Positions 5,036 through 5,328 of a DNA stretch of 5,328 nt are shown here, piece after piece (position 1 is the first letter of the stretch; each line of letters opens with the position of its first letter). The stretch comes from an uncultured Ruminococcus sp. (GTDB lineage: Bacteria; Bacillota; Clostridia; Oscillospirales; Acutalibacteraceae). The stretch spans positions 1 through 5,328 of the forward strand of contig CACWNZ010000126.1 in assembly GCA_902762335.1 (NCBI GenBank), given 5' to 3'. The position numbers and the translations under genes are program-made. Under the pieces are notes generated by a model. It did not search any database and was not told the origin of the DNA. It saw only the letters and a list, made by a program, of their open reading frames with translations.

Positions 5036-5328
5036 TTATTCCGAGACCTCTTCTTTTCTTGCGACCTGCTCCTCATATATGAACTCGGCTACCTGCTGTC
5101 TGAAATCGTCCCAATCGAGGATAAGGATCACGGACGAAAGGCTGCCGTTTATATATATCGGGTGTTCATCGCCCGAGAAGCAGAACGTCGAGGTTATCGA
5201 GTTGACCGAAGGCGCAGCCTCGGATACTATGTCGTACTTAAGATAGGTAGTGAGGTCGCCCGCAAGAGAGGTTATCTCCGAGGTCTTTATATTGGTGGTT
5301 ATATAGGGTCCTATCTCATATATGACCG
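5036..5328 (-). CDS. Hypothetical protein, C-terminal part only (N-terminus beyond the right edge)
   Basis: An open minus-strand frame enters from the right edge and ends at TAA 5038-5036, giving the last 96 residues of a protein I do not recognise. It has host-like codons (ATA, CTT, AGG-rich neighbourhood, GC-rich third positions). Visible features are a mixed strand/helix stretch with many Ile, Thr and Ser residues, a hydrophobic strand SSVILILDWDDF at about residues 64-75 of the visible part, and a charged C-terminal helix ending EEQVARKEEVSE. No signal sequence or membrane segment can be judged from this part. The hairpin at 4986-5030 lies directly after the stop, which supports a real gene end here. 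Confidence 0.7.
   Translation of the reverse strand, partial: VIYEIGPYITTNIKTSEITSLAGDLTTYLKYDIVSEAAPSVNSITSTFCFSGDEHPIYINGSLSSVILILDWDDFRQQVAEFIYEEQVARKEEVSE

Noticed and set aside
4974..5246. 90-residue plus-strand ORF near the right end
   Set aside because: It reads through the terminator hairpin and is antisense to the minus-strand frame that ends at 5036. It has no ribosome site.

Overview
The window is a dense stretch of bacterial chromosome. It probably comes from a Gram-positive Clostridia genome near Ruminococcus/Oscillospiraceae. This is inferred from AAAGGAG-type ribosome sites, GC above half in most genes, heavy use of ATA for Ile and AGG for Arg, a type III (CoaX) pantothenate kinase and U-tailed intrinsic terminators. 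No rRNA, tRNA, CRISPR array, insertion sequence or transposase was seen.

Left part (1-1634), all on the minus strand: an AT-rich segment (about 33% GC over 1021-1620 by hand count, against roughly 55-67% in sampled lines of the next gene) carries an ORF with a JAB/RadC-like HNHP...S..D signature. Its end overlaps by 16 bases the start of a second reading frame. That frame runs without a stop out of the left edge and passes from AT-rich, foreign-looking codons into GC-rich, host-like codons. A second ribosome site and ATG sit just inside the GC-rich side. It looks like an acquired JAB-protein/partner pair whose partner has fused in frame to a resident gene of unknown function.

Middle part (1635-3464), plus strand: an extended -10 promoter drives a two-gene operon. 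The first gene is an MscS-type mechanosensitive channel and the second is coaX, joined by a TAATG overlap. A strong hairpin between runs of A and T serves coaX and the converging regulator gene, acting in both directions.

Right part (3463-5328): a minus-strand XRE-family regulator gene and a plus-strand histidine phosphatase gene diverge from a 177-base region. That region holds two stacked regulator promoters and several inverted repeats, so autoregulation and control of the phosphatase are likely. A second hairpin, with its best T-run on the minus-strand side, separates the phosphatase from the 3' end of an unrecognised minus-strand gene that enters from the right edge.

The channel, kinase and phosphatase are ordinary housekeeping-type genes. 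The parts most worth a second look are the AT-rich JAB/fusion segment and the operator-rich divergent region.
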